IMG/VR virus record: IMGVR_UViG_3300033155_001357
Coordinates: 1 to 52,734 of that record
Origin: a virus
Strand: one strand, 5' to 3'
DNA: 52,734 bases
Under the pieces are notes generated by a model. The model worked only from the letters and a program-made list of their open reading frames with translations, was not told the origin of the DNA and did no database searches. Both the position numbers and the translations under genes were made by a program. Positions 35,490-43,173 of the stretch are shown here, in pieces (within the stretch, counting starts at the first letter, position 1; each line of letters begins with the position of its first letter).

Positions 35490-36031
35490 GCTTTCTCCTC
35501 TCCATCTTTGATTTCAAGTAGTTTTTCAGCTAGTTCTACTAGCAAAGTATCTTCAGTAAAGGTTATATGTTTTGCATCTACTTTTGGAAACTTAAAGAGC
35601 ATATCAAGAATGTCATTTGCTAACTCCCAATTATCTTCAGAAATTATATTTGATGGTGGAGTGTCTGTTTCAATCATCTCTTTAATCCAAACATTAGTGG
35701 TACAAACACATAACATCTTAAAAGCTAGCTGATATTGGAGAACCTGTTGTGCTGCACTGTATAAAGCTAACAGTTTTGCTCTTATCTCACCTTTGGTAGT
35801 TAATCCCTGGTTAGTGGTAGGACGATGTCCTGGTCCTGTAACTGAGTTCATCCAGTACCAGACTTCGTTTTCTTTACAAGCTGTTACACAACGAATTGTC
35901 AATGCATTTCGTGGTATAGTACGTTTTGGAGAAGAACGATGTGTGAGTTGGTTTTCAATACTATCCAAGCGTTCACGCTGTTCCTTAAGCTCAGCGAGGA
36001 TGTCTGTTAACAACGTGGTATTCTCATCCAT
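35360..36031 (-). CDS. Hypothetical protein, 223 aa
   Basis: N-terminal coiled coil (LLTDILAELKEQRERLDSIE), central globular part, and a low-complexity Ser/Thr/Cys C-terminus that corresponds to the overlap with the next gene. Good GGAGAG ribosome site. Function unknown. Confidence 0.55.
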   Translation of the reverse strand: MDENTTLLTDILAELKEQRERLDSIENQLTHRSSPKRTIPRNALTIRCVTACKENEVWYWMNSVTGPGHRPTTNQGLTTKGEIRAKLLALYSAAQQVLQYQLAFKMLCVCTTNVWIKEMIETDTPPSNIISEDNWELANDILDMLFKFPKVDAKHITFTEDTLLVELAEKLLEIKDGEEKACSQPAATESSLKTAKLSSDKAPTECSSTSTCGSKIPINLEGI

Positions 36032-36048
36032 CGTTCTCTCCTTTTGTT

Positions 36049-36606
36049 TTACCAGGCTAGTGCTGCTGGGATTACTCTACGCATACAAGACTGCAAAATG
36101 CGCGTTTCGTCTCCCGATAGTGGTACCATATGTTTAGTTGTGTTACCTTCAGCGTCTTTCATCATAACGTTAACAAGACAACCAACCTTAATACCCTTCG
36201 GAGATGAAATAGAAAGGTGCTTCTGGACCTTCCCTGCTGTAGCGCTCTTTGCGCCGGGATCGTGCATGATCTTTACATCTGGTTGTAGTCCTTCCAGGAC
36301 CATCAATAGCTTACCCATGTCGTTAATAGATAGAGCCATGACAATCTTTTGTTCCCAGTCATACACGTTCTTGCCTGAGGCGCTTGTTATCTCCAAGAAC
36401 AGGGCACCTTCACGTGATGTGAGGTCGTCCTTGGTAAGACCTGGATTGTTTTCAAGCCAATCCTTTGGAATATACTTCCCATCATAATTCCTGAGTTTTG
36501 GATTGCTCTTCACATAGTAGTGAGGTCTCTGTAGGTTAAACTGGAGGGCTCCGTTCTTTCCTCCTGCGCCTTTGTAAAAGGCAAGTTGCAATGGATTCAT
36601 AGTCAT
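36049..36606 (-). CDS. Putative ssDNA-binding protein (Whirly/PC4-like)
   Basis: 185 residues. LAFYKGAGGKNGALQFNLQR, GALFLEITSASG and YDWEQKIVMALSINDMGKLL give the strand-strand-helix layout of Whirly/PC4-type ssDNA-binding folds seen in phages and plastids. It would coat ssDNA during replication with the primase-helicase and RecA. Assignment made from pattern alone. Confidence 0.5.
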   Translation of the reverse strand: MTMNPLQLAFYKGAGGKNGALQFNLQRPHYYVKSNPKLRNYDGKYIPKDWLENNPGLTKDDLTSREGALFLEITSASGKNVYDWEQKIVMALSINDMGKLLMVLEGLQPDVKIMHDPGAKSATAGKVQKHLSISSPKGIKVGCLVNVMMKDAEGNTTKHMVPLSGDETRILQSCMRRVIPAALAW

Positions 36607-36611
36607 AGTAT

Positions 36612-36926
36612 CTACTCCTTATTCTTATCAGCGAATGTGCTGAGCTTAGGCTGTTTGATAAAATCCTTCTCCCAATCAGTAATCAACAGACCTTGTAGCA
36701 TAAGGCCTGTGTCTATTGTTGGGTCTTGATAATATGCTTGTCTTAGTTCTTCGACGTGTGGACCCTTCCCTTTGAAGCCTGCGATTGAGGCTCCTAGATG
36801 ATAGAGAAGGTTACCAGAGAAGACAACCATTTCAGGCACAGTAAGTTTGTGCTTATTGATCAGCTTCATAACTTTAGTGATGAGTTTACTAACTTTTTTA
36901 TCGTCGGTGTGGGATGTGGTTGGCAT
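36612..36926 (-). CDS. Hypothetical helical protein, 104 aa
   Basis: Helical throughout (LITKVMKLINKHKLTVPEMV, then LLYHLGASIAGF). It sits six bases upstream of the putative ssDNA-binding gene in one operon. Function unknown. Confidence 0.6.
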   Translation of the reverse strand: MPTTSHTDDKKVSKLITKVMKLINKHKLTVPEMVVFSGNLLYHLGASIAGFKGKGPHVEELRQAYYQDPTIDTGLMLQGLLITDWEKDFIKQPKLSTFADKNKE

Positions 36927-36929
36927 TAT

Positions 36930-37175
36930 TCACTCTGTTATCTTTGGTATCCATTCGGAATTACATGCAAAGCATACCATAGTTTTAAAGAGACCACTAC
37001 CAAAAAAAGCATTCTTTTTTATTCGAGTACCATCAGATAACTTAAGAACTTGATCGTTAGACATAAAGTGCTTGATAAGGATAATGGGATGTAATGTGCC
37101 ACAGGCAGGACAAGATTCTGTATCTTCATCACTACACATAATGTTATTGAGACGTGCTTCTAGATCTATATCCAT
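36930..37175 (-). CDS. Zinc-ribbon protein, 81 aa
   Basis: Two cysteine pairs: SCPACGTLHP and CFACNSEW, forming one zinc ribbon, with a hydrophobic linker. Only a few bases separate it from both neighbours. Function unknown. Confidence 0.6.
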   Translation of the reverse strand: MDIDLEARLNNIMCSDEDTESCPACGTLHPIILIKHFMSNDQVLKLSDGTRIKKNAFFGSGLFKTMVCFACNSEWIPKITE

Positions 37176-37187
37176 ATAAGTAAGGTA

Positions 37188-37709
37188 CTAGGCTAGTTCT
37201 ATATGATCAAGCCTATCTTCAAATGGGTCAGCATCTTCTATTGTTTGAGCTTTCTTCATTAACTTGTCGAGTGCCTCTTTTGTTTTCTGGCTCAACCCTC
37301 CCTTATTACTCACTGTACATGGACACTTTGTCTTATGCCATGCTGTACACGAAAAGAATGTACCATGTTTGCCTGTCTTGAGTTGCATGGGAGAGCCACA
37401 TAGTACACATGTTTCCTTAGCTGCATGACTATTGTAGTCAGGTTGTTTTTGTATCAGATATTTGACGACTTGTTTATGTTGTGCGCGGGCCATCTTTTCT
37501 GAACCACTATATAACATACGATCTTCGGATTCTGTGCTTAGCCAAATTGTTCTTGTTCTGAATGGCGCGTTACTTATTCCTAACCACTCAGTTAATACAA
37601 TAGCATTGCCAACACGTGTAAGGTCTACATTACTATAGCTGCGACTGTTCTGGAGTGCACACCAGTCATTAAAAAGAAGGCTCTTTCCCTCTCGGTTCAT
37701 GAATTGCAT
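37188..37709 (-). CDS. Protein with topoisomerase-type zinc finger
   Basis: 173 residues. The C-terminal half has CVLCGSPMQLKTG, FFSCTAWHKTKCPCTV, a spacing like the C-terminal zinc fingers of type IA topoisomerases. The N-terminal half is unassigned (MLYSGSEKMARAQHKQVVKY). DNA binding is likely. Confidence 0.6.
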   Translation of the reverse strand: MQFMNREGKSLLFNDWCALQNSRSYSNVDLTRVGNAIVLTEWLGISNAPFRTRTIWLSTESEDRMLYSGSEKMARAQHKQVVKYLIQKQPDYNSHAAKETCVLCGSPMQLKTGKHGTFFSCTAWHKTKCPCTVSNKGGLSQKTKEALDKLMKKAQTIEDADPFEDRLDHIELA

Positions 37710-37978
37710 TAATTAACCTCAGAAGGATCCAACAACTCTTCTTTCAAGTCCTGAGCATCATAACCCTGACCAGTAATATCAAACTCTTCCCATACAACTA
37801 GTGAATTACTTGTAGCACCTGTTGCTTCTATTAATTCTTGTACACACTGAGGGTTAGCACATGTTACAAGAAGGATAGTTTTGCCATCGGTACGATGACC
37901 AAGACGTAATGACCAGTTGTTGCCTCCGCAGGATCCACAGTTGTAGCCGATAGCTTCAGTGGTAGGTTCGATTGACAT
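37709..37978 (-). CDS. Small zinc-ribbon-like protein
   Basis: 89 residues from the ATG at 37978, which has AGGAG ten bases upstream; the longer frame to 38005 would run through the ribosome-site hairpin. NCGSCGGNNWSLRLG and the CANPQC pair may bind zinc. Its stop shares a base with the next start. Confidence 0.6.
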   Translation of the reverse strand: MSIEPTTEAIGYNCGSCGGNNWSLRLGHRTDGKTILLVTCANPQCVQELIEATGATSNSLVVWEEFDITGQGYDAQDLKEELLDPSEVN

Positions 37979-37984
37979 ATGATA

Positions 37985-37998
37985 GCTCCTAAAGGAGC
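37985..37998 (-). promoter_or_regulatory. Hairpin sequestering a ribosome binding site
   Basis: GCTCC-TTTA-GGAGC forms a perfect five-base stem whose 3' arm is the AGGAG of the gene starting at 37978. It would compete with ribosome binding. Confidence 0.45.
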
Positions 37999-38005
37999 AA
38001 GGCAA

Positions 38006-38275
38006 GGCAGGTTTTATGACTCACATCTTCAATAGTTGGTAAGATGTAAGCCCTTTCGTTTAAAATATATGTTAGTATATTCGTCATCTATGGCAGTCTA
38101 CTTGCAGATGGTCATCTGATAACCCCTTGAGTTAATCCGTGCAGATAGATATAAAAGTTTATAATCTTTACGGTTAAGCTTGGATTGTTTATCAGCATCT
38201 GGTTTTGACTCAGACCCTTACCGATGCAAGAAAGGGTTTCCACTTTCTTTAGCTCGTGGGCAGCTATTTTAGACC
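38006..38275 (-). other. 270-base gap with several hairpins
   Basis: No credible gene. On the transcribed strand it holds at least three hairpins: AAGAAAG/CTTTCTT (38228-38249), CAGATG/CATCTG (38105-38118) and ACATCTT/AAGATGT (38023-38047), followed by the ribosome-site hairpin at 37985. It may be a structured leader or small RNA with a promoter. One sigma70-like box pair on the plus strand (TTGAGT at 38127, TATAAA at 38150, 17-base spacer) points away from the genes. Confidence 0.35.
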
Positions 38276-38446
38276 TTAGTCTCCTTCTCCATCAAATTTT
38301 ATTCCACATAGTGGACATATATCAGCTTCTGTATCGCTAGGAAGCAGGAAAGTTCCTTTGCAAGTAGAACATACTGCTGCATCCTGGCTAGCTTCGTCTT
38401 CCTCTTCTTCGTCCATAAAATTTGGCTCAAAGAATGAAGATGTCAT
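38276..38446 (-). CDS. Small zinc-ribbon protein, 56 aa
   Basis: ATG at 38446 with AAGGATAG upstream, stop TAA at 38276. The first half is acidic (MDEEEEDEAS), then CSTCKGTF and CPLCGIKF form a zinc ribbon. Four bases downstream of clpP, so probably in its operon. Confidence 0.65.
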   Translation of the reverse strand: MTSSFFEPNFMDEEEEDEASQDAAVCSTCKGTFLLPSDTEADICPLCGIKFDGEGD

Positions 38447-38449
38447 TGT

Positions 38450-39127
38450 CTATCCTTTTTTCTTAGCTGGAATGTGTCCAACTACTTCGTCAACTAGACC
38501 ATGTTTTAATGCTTCCATAGCTGTGAACCAGTGGTCTTCTCCATTCAAGAACTTCTCTTCAATTTGTTTCTTGGTAGTGTATTTGCTATGTTTAATCCAA
38601 AACTTAATATCCTTCTCATGTTCATCCTCCATCATTTTACTGATGGAAGCCAATCCTTTTCTATCGTTTCTTCCAAACATAAACAGTTGTGCCCCGTGTA
38701 CCATAATGGAAGTATTGGGAGCACATAGTCTCTTTCCTGGTGTACCACAAGACAACAGACAAGCGCCAGCGCTAGCACAGTCTCCTAACCCTGTAGTACA
38801 CACATCCATTCTAATCCACTGCAAGAGGTCGATTAGCGCCCACATTTCAGGTACGCTTCCGCCACATGAATTGACCATAATCTGTATATCTTCTTCCCAC
38901 TTTGGATCCAAGTGCTTAAGCAGTACATCTTGTTGGATAGCCAGTAAGGAATCTGTCTCAATCATATCTGTGATGTAGTAAATACCCTTCTTAGTTAGTT
39001 CTTCTTTAGGGTCAGTATAAAAACTGTCATCAAGATAGTCACTATGACTTCTCTTTTTTGAATCTTTATCTTTCTTCTTAGCGACCTTCTTCTTTTTAGG
39101 CTTCTTCGTAGACTTCTTTGAAATCAT
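38450..39127 (-). CDS. clpP: ClpP-like serine protease
   Basis: 225 residues. After a Lys-rich leader of ~28 residues, the ClpP fold shows IQIMVNSCGGSV, catalytic Ser119 in GDCASAGACLL, catalytic His144 in SIMVHGAQ and the Asp region GLVDEVVG. It may form a peptidase chamber for prohead processing or for degrading host or defence proteins. It is followed directly by a second protease gene at 39135 on its 5' side. Confidence 0.85.
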   Translation of the reverse strand: MISKKSTKKPKKKKVAKKKDKDSKKRSHSDYLDDSFYTDPKEELTKKGIYYITDMIETDSLLAIQQDVLLKHLDPKWEEDIQIMVNSCGGSVPEMWALIDLLQWIRMDVCTTGLGDCASAGACLLSCGTPGKRLCAPNTSIMVHGAQLFMFGRNDRKGLASISKMMEDEHEKDIKFWIKHSKYTTKKQIEEKFLNGEDHWFTAMEALKHGLVDEVVGHIPAKKKG

Positions 39128-39134
39128 TAGTGCC

Positions 39135-39902
39135 TCACGGAAGTGCTTTTTTGATAAGTTGCTGAATGTGTGGAAGAGCTACTGCTACTCCACTGCCTGG
39201 TACTGGTGTACGACTAGTTAGACTTTGCGTATAGGTTCCATATTGGATACCTATTATCTCTTGGTGTTGATTAAATAACCCTCCACCTGAATTACCATAG
39301 TAGTTAGCTGCACACGTGATAAACCATTGAATACCTTTACGTTTTTCTACATAACTAAGACAACATTTAGATACATTACGCTCGCGACGTTGGAGTGCTC
39401 CTATCAACCAGATATTTGATCCTATTTCGGGCAGTTGTTTAGCTATCTTAACTGCTGGACCATTTTTTGCTTGTGGAATAACACCTACAAGCAAAGCAAG
39501 ATCAGCTTTTTCGTCTTTGGCTAAGACAAATGATGGTACAACTTTACCTGTTTTCTTTAAACCCACTAGAATAAGTGCTGTAGGACCTTGTACTTTATGT
39601 ACTGCCTTAACTACATGCCATGATGTAAGTGTTACAATTGGCTTGTGTTTGAGGTTTTCAATCAATACTGCGGAGCCTTTAATTCTTAGATGGCCGTCTA
39701 TATCTGTCAGAATAGAACGACTAGCGTCGTATGCTTGTTTGATTCGTTTATCTATTTTGTAAGACGAGAGTGTAACGTTATGGATAGTACTGAAAGAACG
39801 TGTCTTATAAGTATTAGCTTTGGTACAACTAACTAATAGAACACCACCAAAGACTAGTGTCATAATTGCTAATATTGCTAGATATGGACGTAGTTCTTTC
39901 AC
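39135..39902 (-). CDS. Lipoprotein trypsin-like serine protease
   Basis: 255 residues. A signal peptide with lipobox (VLLVSC, Cys26) directs it to the membrane. The chymotrypsin fold has the full triad: His96 (LTSWHVVKA), Asp134 (EKADLALL) and Ser205 (YYGNSGGGLF), like DegP/HtrA proteases but without a PDZ domain. A lipid-anchored periplasmic protease is unusual for a phage; it may cut envelope or surface proteins during infection. Confidence 0.8.
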   Translation of the reverse strand: MKELRPYLAILAIMTLVFGGVLLVSCTKANTYKTRSFSTIHNVTLSSYKIDKRIKQAYDASRSILTDIDGHLRIKGSAVLIENLKHKPIVTLTSWHVVKAVHKVQGPTALILVGLKKTGKVVPSFVLAKDEKADLALLVGVIPQAKNGPAVKIAKQLPEIGSNIWLIGALQRRERNVSKCCLSYVEKRKGIQWFITCAANYYGNSGGGLFNQHQEIIGIQYGTYTQSLTSRTPVPGSGVAVALPHIQQLIKKALP

Positions 39903-39921
39903 TGTTCCTCTTTTTGGGAGG

Positions 39922-40170
39922 TTAAGTTATTCTCTTGAATGTAACAAGGCCAGTCTTACGCATGACCTTGATCTCCTCCCATTCACTTACTCCGATTTCA
40001 CCAGTTTTGCGTTCGTTGTTCATATTTTCTTCTAGTGGTGCCATTGCTGCTAGGTCAGGTACTTCTACCCAACCTTCTTCATCGTCAGCAGCTAGCGCTC
40101 CGCGAACCCATTTTCCATCCAGGAAAACCAGGGTCACTGAGAAGTCTAGATCACTGCTTGTGATTCGCAT
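39922..40170 (-). CDS. Hypothetical acidic protein, 82 aa
   Basis: Beta-rich start (MRITSSDLDFSVTLVFLDGK), acidic middle. It overlaps the next gene upstream by 20 bases. Function unknown. Confidence 0.5.
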   Translation of the reverse strand: MRITSSDLDFSVTLVFLDGKWVRGALAADDEEGWVEVPDLAAMAPLEENMNNERKTGEIGVSEWEEIKVMRKTGLVTFKRIT

Positions 40171-40450
40171 ATTTCTTCCTCTTAGACTGTTTGTCCTGCC
40201 AGCGTTTCTTCTTTGCTTTCCAGCGGCGCTCGCGTTCTTCCTTGTATTTGGGGTCTTTCATTACTTTACCACAAACACAGCACTCTTGCTCCTTGTTAAT
40301 AGGACCTTGATTCTTGTACTGTGTCCATACTTCGACCATGTTGCCAGGACAGGACTTGCGTGTACATTTACGGCCAGAGCCTAATTCCTTCATGTATTGT
40401 AGGCTTAACCCATTGATTTGATTAGTACGGTGTTTGTTTGCTCGTGACAT
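40151..40450 (-). CDS. Basic zinc-finger protein, 99 aa
   Basis: CTRKSCPGN and CCVCGKVM form a zinc site between two very basic ends (RERRWKAKKKRWQDKQSKRK), so nucleic-acid binding is likely. Start preceded by AAAGGAACG. Confidence 0.6.
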   Translation of the reverse strand: MSRANKHRTNQINGLSLQYMKELGSGRKCTRKSCPGNMVEVWTQYKNQGPINKEQECCVCGKVMKDPKYKEERERRWKAKKKRWQDKQSKRKKYANHKQ

Positions 40451-40480
40451 GTACGTTCCTTTGACTCTAAGTATAGTAAA

Positions 40481-41095
40481 TTACTCAGAGAGGTCAATGT
40501 GACCGAAACGTTCATCCACATCACTTTCTTTCATTTTCTGGATTGCTTTCTTATAGCCTACCTCGAATCCTTTTTGAAACTCTTCTGATAGGTCTTCAGT
40601 ATTATAGATAGGACCTGCCAGTATAGATCGTGTACTCATTTCAGTAGGGAAAGAAGTACATGCTTGAGCTAATATCATAGGGGTAAACGTATCTAGGTTT
40701 CTTGCAAAATTCATTAGTGCTTCTTGCATGTTATGCATATTGTCAGGAAGTTTTCTTGCAGCTGTATCTAATGCTTCAGCAATTTTTTCTACTGTTTGTA
40801 CATGTAAGTCTACAAGTTTGCGACGTGCTGCCTCTAACTCTACCTTATGGGTAGTGTTAGTAACCTCCATTTCAGGACCAGAAATGCGAGCATGCATAAA
40901 GGCGTTGACCCATGGGAAGTCAGCGTTACGTAGTACCGTAATTACAGCTTTAATTAGCTCTGCTTCTTCTTTTTTCTCTCCCCATGCATGAGCATCCTTA
41001 AGCTCTTGAGCTACAAGCTTATCGCTTTTCTCTTGTAGTTTTTGACGTTGTATAGTTCTATTTTTATACCATTCTGTTAGTTCTTGCGCAGACAT
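40481..41095 (-). CDS. Hypothetical helical protein, 204 aa
   Basis: Helical and charged, with no recognised motif (LTEWYKNRTIQRQKLQEK, ARRKLVDLHVQTVEKIAEA). It overlaps the transglycosylase end by 19 bases. Function unknown. Confidence 0.6.
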   Translation of the reverse strand: MSAQELTEWYKNRTIQRQKLQEKSDKLVAQELKDAHAWGEKKEEAELIKAVITVLRNADFPWVNAFMHARISGPEMEVTNTTHKVELEAARRKLVDLHVQTVEKIAEALDTAARKLPDNMHNMQEALMNFARNLDTFTPMILAQACTSFPTEMSTRSILAGPIYNTEDLSEEFQKGFEVGYKKAIQKMKESDVDERFGHIDLSE

Positions 41096-41529
41096 GATTC
41101 CACCATTTTTTCAATACGTTTTTGAGTTCGCAATATTCGCACATCATATTGTTTGTTGTGCCAATTATTATGTCTCACCCAATGGGACTTGTGACTATGT
41201 TTACCCACACAACCTCTCTTTTTTAAGTAGAGTAGGTAAATACCAGTCTTGATGTTATGTTTTAGTTGTTGTAACTTCTTAACATTCTTGCACCATGGAG
41301 CATAGTTAACAGATGGACAATGTATCTGCATCAGTCCATGGTCATGTGTGTTCTTATTGTGTGCACCCTTATAACCTCTACTTTCGTGGTGGATAACTGC
41401 TATTACAAGCAGAGGATTAATATCATACACCTGTGAATAGTGAAGAACATGTTGGGCGATTGGTTTAACCGAAGACAATGGCGTTCCTAGTTGCAACAAG
41501 GTACAAACCATTATACCTAAAGGATTCAT
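41077..41529 (-). CDS. Lytic transglycosylase (SLT fold)
   Basis: 150 residues from the ATG at 41529 (ATGA overlap). VIAVIHHESRGYKG holds the catalytic Glu, followed by DHGLMQIHCPSVNY and NIKTGIYLLYLKK, the standard goose-lysozyme/SLT blocks. A hydrophobic N-terminus may export it. It cleaves peptidoglycan glycan strands and could aid DNA entry or lysis. Confidence 0.82.
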   Translation of the reverse strand: MNPLGIMVCTLLQLGTPLSSVKPIAQHVLHYSQVYDINPLLVIAVIHHESRGYKGAHNKNTHDHGLMQIHCPSVNYAPWCKNVKKLQQLKHNIKTGIYLLYLKKRGCVGKHSHKSHWVRHNNWHNKQYDVRILRTQKRIEKMVESCLRKN

Positions 41530-41849
41530 TTGTCTGTTCCTATCCAACTACTGTAACGATTAAGATACCATGCTGCAGGTTGCTTAGTGAGATCTGTTTG
41601 TTTCTTTGGCACAGTATACCCTAACAGTCGTGCGGCCTCCTTCTTTTCTTTATGGTCCACAAGTGCTACTTCAGTAATTACTACTTTATAAACAGGGCTA
41701 GTCTTTGTAGGTTGTCTAACTACAATTCCTTCACAGAAATATGTAAGACCCTTCGGATCACCCTTAGCATGTGCATGAAAGTATACTCCAGCACCTAGCT
41801 TAAAAGCATGCTTAGGAGATAGGCGGGCCGGGGTAGCTGCTTTGGTCAT
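41526..41849 (-). CDS. Hypothetical protein, 107 aa, directly after the reverse transcriptase
   Basis: Start at 41849 (AAGGAAATAC), inside the reverse transcriptase's last 38 bases, so the two are coupled. Beta-rich (GVYFHAHAKGDPKGLTYFC, then YKVVITEVALVDH). If the locus is a retron this is the obvious candidate accessory gene, but it has no known toxin motif. Confidence 0.6.
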   Translation of the reverse strand: MTKAATPARLSPKHAFKLGAGVYFHAHAKGDPKGLTYFCEGIVVRQPTKTSPVYKVVITEVALVDHKEKKEAARLLGYTVPKKQTDLTKQPAAWYLNRYSSWIGTDK

Positions 41850-42813
41850 GTATTTCCTTCCAACGTTGCTTTCTCTTCTCAAAATAATTTAGGAATTTCA
41901 CCTTCTGTAGGTGATTAACCATACCTACATAGTTAAGTTTACCTAGCATGAGTGGTCCCAGCGAAGTGCCCTGTCTTGCATACGTATCCAATTCTGCTCT
42001 GAGCTTACGCTTGTATGCTTTACCCACACCTGGTGTACTATTAACACCTACTCCTGTTACTATCTGTGGATGATTGTCTCTATATAGGACAACACTCTTC
42101 TTGTGGTTGGTTTTGTAACCATGCTTTTCAATGATAGCATTAACAGCCTTCTGTAAGCCAGGTGGGTATTTGTTTCCACTAAATGTAAGGTCATCCATAT
42201 ATCGTGTGTAACCCATGTCCATCATCCAAGCTATTGCTTGGAGTTCGATATCAGCTGTGCCAAAACATATACTAGAGACTAGAGGGCTTGTGGGTGCGCC
42301 TGTTGGTAGTCTAATCTCTCCTTTGATCTTCTCTATAAACATAAAACTAGCTGCATGCTCTAGCAATGCAAACAGTTCATCTGAGATTCCTTTATTTGCA
42401 TCTAAAGCTTTCCAGTAGTGAGTTAGTGTAGTTGAAGGGAAGAAGGCTTTCACATCCATCTTCACAATGACTTTACTATCTACATGATAGTAACCATTAG
42501 ATACTGCATCGTTAATTCCTCCTAGTCCGTAAACATAGGGAGAACGGGGGAGTTGTTGTAGTAGGGGAAGGAGTGCCCGCTGAATGAACTTAAGTTGTGG
42601 CTTGGGTTCTTCAATGATACGTGTTTTACCATTTGCTTTTGGGATTTTAAATGTGTTATATGCTTTCGATGAATTTGGGTTCCATGGTGCCATTATATTG
42701 AGAATATTATGCCACAACTGTAATCCATCTGCTGTGAGCTGTAATTCTATCACAGGTGTTTTAATATGATTGTAGAGAGCAATTGTTTTTGCACTTGTTG
42801 TTTTCATTCTCAT
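41812..42813 (-). CDS. Retron-type reverse transcriptase
   Basis: 333 residues. RT blocks in order: FKIPKANGKTRIIEEPKP (RT1-2), SNGYYHV at 105-111 (compare NAxxH of retrons), KMDVKAFFPS with catalytic D120, RLPTGAPTSPLVSSI (RT4), TRYMDDLTFSG with the YxDD box at 205-208, and PQIVTGVGVN with the retron VTG at 252-254. There is no maturase or endonuclease domain and the TGAPTSP block differs from the SQ-type of diversity-generating elements. Directly upstream is a hairpin array (42885-43097). Start ATG at 42813 or 42807. Confidence 0.85.
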   Translation of the reverse strand: MRMKTTSAKTIALYNHIKTPVIELQLTADGLQLWHNILNIMAPWNPNSSKAYNTFKIPKANGKTRIIEEPKPQLKFIQRALLPLLQQLPRSPYVYGLGGINDAVSNGYYHVDSKVIVKMDVKAFFPSTTLTHYWKALDANKGISDELFALLEHAASFMFIEKIKGEIRLPTGAPTSPLVSSICFGTADIELQAIAWMMDMGYTRYMDDLTFSGNKYPPGLQKAVNAIIEKHGYKTNHKKSVVLYRDNHPQIVTGVGVNSTPGVGKAYKRKLRAELDTYARQGTSLGPLMLGKLNYVGMVNHLQKVKFLNYFEKRKQRWKEIHDQSSYPGPPIS

Positions 42814-42884
42814 CTCTCTGTCTTTGGTAGGTAGTAGGTCGTTTCCCTAGGCCTAACCTGCCTCTCCACCATAAGGGTGTCCAA

Positions 42885-43097
42885 TCAGATTTTCAAGACG
42901 TGGAACGTCTTCAGAAATCTGACTCCACTTCGTGACCGTGGTCTCTCTTGCGTAGCGTGAGACGAAAGTTTTCTTCGTCTCGTAGTGTAGCAATGTGAGA
43001 CCGTTGTCACGATGTGGTATCTTCAGCTCTTTTTGGCTCTTCTCTGAAGAGCGAAAGAGTTGAAGATGGTAAACCAAGGTGCTCACCTGAGTTTACC
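42885..43097 (-). ncRNA. Hairpin-rich RNA upstream of reverse transcriptase (candidate retron msr-msd)
   Basis: Four hairpins lie almost end to end: 43068-43097 (GGTAAAC/GTTTACC), 43019-43067 (ATCTTCA/TGAAGAT, CTCTTT/AAAGAG, GCTCTTC/GAAGAGC), 42925-43017 (93 nt: CCAC/GTGG, TCGTGAC/GTCACGA, GGTCTC/GAGACC, GAGACGAA/TTCGTCTC) and 42885-42922 (TCAGATTT/AAATCTGA). The order of short stems then one long stem before the RT gene matches retron layout. I could not find a clear a1/a2 pair, and a terminator at 43141 points the other way, so strand and identity are not settled. Confidence 0.6.
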
Positions 43098-43140
43098 CCA
43101 AATACCATGTCTGAACCGAGTCGAATCAACCAGGTTTTGT

Positions 43141-43171
43141 GCCCAGATTCCTATAGGTCACTGGGCTTTTT
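43141..43171 (+). terminator. Rho-independent-type terminator on plus strand
   Basis: GCCCAG (43141-43146), 14-base loop, CTGGGC (43161-43166), then TTTTT. Read on the plus strand it is a standard intrinsic terminator, but the annotated genes here are on the minus strand. It would end a plus-strand RNA running through the hairpin array. Confidence 0.55.
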
Positions 43172-43173
43172 GT

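Noticed and set aside
38127-38155. Sigma70-type promoter TTGAGT-N17-TATAAA on the plus strand
   Set aside because: It faces away from all nearby genes; kept only as a remark because an antisense RNA cannot be shown.
41812-43100. Diversity-generating retroelement
   Set aside because: The RT has TGAPTSP and VTG motifs of retrons rather than the SQ motif of DGR enzymes, and I see no adenine-variable repeat pair near a target gene or accessory Avd-like protein.
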